DNA of 64,000 bases, taken from NCBI GenBank assembly GCA_034687125.1, contig JAQGBZ010000030.1, forward strand, positions 62,001 through 126,000, written 5' to 3'. This document shows, piece by piece, positions 61,101 to 64,000 of the stretch; position 1 is the stretch's first letter, and every line of letters starts with the position of its first letter. The notes below the pieces were generated by a model, which saw nothing but the letters and a program-made list of their open reading frames with translations, had not been told where the DNA came from and ran no database searches. The translations under genes and the position numbers were made by a program. The DNA comes from Neelides folsomi. Lineage: Eukaryota > Arthropoda > Collembola > Neelipleona > Neelidae.

Positions 61101-62840
61101 CACATGGGTTAGACAGACATTCGTTGATATCAATATCGCAATGAATCCCCGAGAATCCTGGTTGACATTGGCAAGTGTATTTGTTAATCCCATCAATACA
61201 TTTTCCACGATTTCGGCAAGGATTGCTAAAACATTCATTGACATTGTTTTCACATCGAACTCCTCCTGTTCCAGGTGGGCAATGACATTGGAAACCATCA
61301 ACGAGATCTTCACAAGTTCCTCCGTACATGCACGGGTTGTTGGGATTACATTCGTCGATTTGAGTCTGGCAGACGTGTCCGGTATAACCAGGATTGCAAA
61401 TGCATTTGAAAGAGTCAATTCCGTCGATGCATCTTCCATGGTGGCAGGGTTTGGATATACAGTCGTCACTATTAATCTCGCAATTCTCTCCTGGAATATA
61501 AAAACATACATGTGAGTTTAATGGATATCCCACCTGTCATTATCTATTTTCATTCCTTGGCTCTTTATGGACATTAATTATATTTTTGAAACGAGCTGGA
61601 GATCGCATTAAAAAAGAGGAACTGATTGTTGGAATGGAAGTCATTCATCATTGCCATATAAGCACCTATTCCTTTTTGTTCAATTGGAATTCATACTCTC
61701 AAGGTATGATAAAATGATGTTGCTGTCGAGGGAGATTCGTAGTTTGGAATTTCTAAGGGAGATTTAAGCATTAGTTCAAGGAACTCTCAGAGCTGCATAC
61801 TAATTTTGACTAACTCCAAGTGACAACAAACAAAGGCGTGGACATTGAAGTAAGGTTTGAACTTTGTAAAAAATTATAGGATCCGCATTGAAGATCTCAA
61901 GCAGCCCAGCAGCTGCTGGTTCTTTCTCTTCAGACACACTGGACGTTAATAATGGTAATATAAGCCAAGAGTGGCGGTGAAAAAAGGCTAGGCAAATCAT
62001 AATCATCTCTTGTCTTGTTCTTCCCTATTAAATCCTTATTAAATTTATGGGCTATGGATGTCGGCTCTTTTCAATAGCCTTATTCAATGAATTATTATAA
62101 TTTGATTAGTCACCAGCTTCTATGCATTTTAATACTATACACAGGATTTAAAGTTTAAAGACTAGAATTTTATTACAGATATTTGCTTTAATACTTGAAT
62201 TAAAAGTATTTTAATTGTATTTTAATTCAGTAATTACTTAAATAAATATATTTTAAATACAGTTATATTCTCAATTCTAATCTGATAAAACCGAGAAACC
62301 ATGTTTAACAATCCTGTACACTGTAGAGTTGCTCAGGTATAAAATAATTTCTTAGCTAAAGGCATCTAAAGGTATAAGGTATGTGATAATTAATTAATGG
62401 CAATAATGGGGAACTGGCACCTACAGTATAACTTATTTCCTTGAATCGAGTAGTAAAGGTTGAAAGGATATATTGATGGAATGAAAATGTCGTCGTACAT
62501 AACATAAAAGAGACATAGTTTCCTCAATACATGGTGTCTGTAGTTAATAAGGAGATGAGCGTGAGATAAGTGAGAATTTAATGAGATGAAGTTCTGGCCA
62601 AACCTGTAAATCCTTTTGGACAAGTGCAGAAGTAGCTGTTTGCGTAGTCTCTGCAGCTTCCACCATTTTTGCATGGATTGCTGATACAGTCGTCCACGTT
62701 GATCTCGCATCTTCGACCCATGAACCCTTGCTTACATCGGCAGTAGAATCCATTTACTCCATCAACACAATGTGCATGATTCAAGCATGGGTTTGGATTG
62801 CATTCATCAACATCAATTTGACATTGAGGTCCGGTAAATC
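55199..62840 (-). CDS. N: Notch receptor, 5'-partial (EGF13-36, LNRs, TM, ankyrin repeats, PEST)
   Basis: Six exons on the minus strand (62604-62840, 60122-61490, 57311-59964, 56974-57233, 56606-56851, 55199-56476) encode 2013 aa up to the stop. All junctions keep frame. Order seen: 24 EGF repeats (2, 12 and 10 in the first three exons), three LNR modules (58270-58640 region), the heterodimerisation region, and a transmembrane segment ([20 protein letters not shown], then FGVLF with the Gly-Val expected at the gamma-secretase S3 site). Next come a RAM motif (TWFPEGF), basic NLS stretches, seven ankyrin repeats (from [11 protein letters not shown]), a second basic tail, a PPPYEE motif of the type bound by Nedd4-family ligases, and the PEST signature [20 protein letters not shown]. 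The atypical EGF with CLDASLRKG counts as EGF29, as in Drosophila, so EGF1-12 with the ligand-binding EGF11-12 lie off the right edge. Notch is the cell-contact signalling receptor whose cleaved domain activates CSL targets. Confidence 0.98.
61491..62603 (-). other. Notch intron between the EGF13-14 and EGF15-26 exons
   Basis: A 1.1 kb intron with GTTTGG donor and TTCCAG acceptor, much longer than the other introns in the 3' half of the gene (77-157 bp). The small open frames in it (61800-62006, 62390-62710) have no recognisable domain. Nothing else was identified. Confidence 0.7.
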
Positions 62841-64000
62841 CTGAGAAATAAAAATATATAAAATTATTAAATACAAATACAATAAAATGAAGACCTTTAC
62901 TATTAATAATAGAATGCAAAAGCTTTTAGGAGAACCTTCTGAATCAATTATTTTTAAGCTTTGAATGGATCCAATCACTTCTCAATCAAACAACGTTCAA
63001 CGTTCTTAAATCTAATCTTATTCATGATCAATCTTAAATCTTGGATCAAGCTTCAACCAAATCCCACGTTATCCCCGAATAATTCATGTGTGGTAGCCTC
63101 GCTGCATCGCAACTCTCAGGGAGAAAAAATGAATGGAAAGCTTTTCAATTTGCTTACACTTATAACATTTTCTTTATTCATGAAATCATGAACCAATGAG
63201 GCTTAAAACTCAAGTGGGGTTTGAATCTATTAAATATAATTGTTTGTACCTTTGAAAAGCCTTTTATAAACTCCCTCCCTTTAGTTGGTCCAAATAGGAG
63301 GAATTGATTTGAGTCTTGGAAATTGAAAAGAGACCCAAAATTTTGTTTCCGTTAAAGCCCATTGAGTCTGATTGATGAAACGAAGTGGTTCAATTAAGCC
63401 TATTCCTCCCCATCTCACCCTTGAATTACATGAAGAGAAAAGCCGAAAAGTGAAAAGTGGCTCAACAAAGAGGTCATGAAAGGACGAGAGAGGAAACTCA
63501 TAAAAGACCCAAACTCATCCTTCTCATTCGGCCGAAGGAAAAAGAGACGAAGTAGACGTAATTTCCCCTTTAACACGAACAACAATAACAAAGGGCTCTT
63601 TATAACTCTAAAATTACTCGAGTGGAGAAATTAGGAAAGACGATGAGAGTGATCGGAAATGGTCTAATTATTGTTCCTCCCATAGAGAGATCCTCCCAAA
63701 CAAAAACGATCCCTTCCACCTTCATATAAAATTCATATTACGCCTCAACCCTAACTCATTGAGAAAATGGACAAGAATCCGCCCACTTTTGATTCAACTA
63801 CTTGTGTAAAAACTGGGTAAAAAATCTATTCAAAATATGTAATCCTCTTTTATATTGATGTAAGTCCATCCAAACTCATATTCTCCCTTATATCCATATT
63901 TAGTTAAAGAGGAAATTGAAGGGTCTTGAGACCTTGGGCCGATAGTGAAAAGTCAAGGAGGTCCTTCAGCCTCATAAATTTTAAACCAGGCAACGTCTTT
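62841..64000 (-). other. Start of an upstream Notch intron, running off the window
   Basis: The acceptor TTTCTCAG abuts the EGF13 codons at 62840. From there to the right edge no EGF-like coding (spaced cysteines) is present on the minus strand, so this is intron of at least 1.16 kb. The short plus-strand frame at 62961-63191 has no domain. The exons for EGF1-12 and the signal peptide must lie further right. Confidence 0.7.

Noticed and set aside
58185-61515. Cysteine-poor plus-strand frames opposite the Notch EGF exons
   Set aside because: They arise from the regular codon pattern of EGF repeats read in antisense. No independent start context or splice logic supports them.

Overview
This is a 64 kb window of AT-rich, intron-containing animal nuclear DNA. 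Protein similarity points to an arthropod. The Notch ankyrin region and its EGF repeat order read like insect Notch, and the ribosomal protein S28 looks arthropod-like. The strongly AT-rich background and the mix of very short and very long introns would suit a crustacean such as a copepod, but the species cannot be fixed from the sequence alone. No bacterial, viral or organellar gene was seen. Exon models were built by hand from reading frame, GT/AG splice sites and recalled family similarity, and each model was checked for a length divisible by three.

Layout, left to right. (1) 1693-5298, minus: an NPDC1/CAB-1 type neuronal membrane protein, 5 coding exons, 367 aa. (2) 10351-31068, minus: a Cip4/FBP17/TOCA F-BAR protein, 10 coding exons, 598 aa. 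Its first coding exon is only 24 nt (MNWGIELW) and lies 15.5 kb upstream of exon 2, so most of the apparent gene desert at 15.5-31 kb is one intron. (3) 33582-33922, minus: RPS28, two exons, 65 aa. (4) 34243-36483, plus: a ZGPAT-type protein (CCCH finger, Tudor, G-patch), 8 exons, 513 aa, divergent from RPS28 across a 320 bp shared upstream region. (5) 37721-52496, minus: VPS13D, 31 exons, about 3591 aa, with the diagnostic internal UBA domain. (6) 53168-53522, minus: an 85-aa protein of unknown function with one atypical C2H2-like finger. (7) 55199-62840, minus, 5'-partial: Notch, with EGF repeats 13-36 (by Drosophila numbering), three LNRs, transmembrane segment, RAM, ankyrin repeats and PEST tail. 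The N-terminal exons lie beyond the right edge.

Functionally these are ordinary housekeeping and developmental genes: signalling (Notch), membrane curvature and actin (Cip4), inter-organelle lipid transfer (VPS13D), translation (RPS28), transcription and splicing (ZGPAT-like) and vesicle or neuronal membrane function (NPDC1). They do not form a pathway. The less ordinary content is non-coding. There are four inverted-repeat (foldback or MITE-like) structures, two of which sit in and explain the two longest VPS13D introns. There is also a weak solo-LTR candidate inside the giant Cip4 intron, a short uORF whose stop overlaps the Cip4 start codon, and a candidate 5' TOP tract on RPS28. I found no convincing evidence for a wholly new biological system. 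The best leads are the paired hairpin insertions and the orphan small zinc-finger gene.
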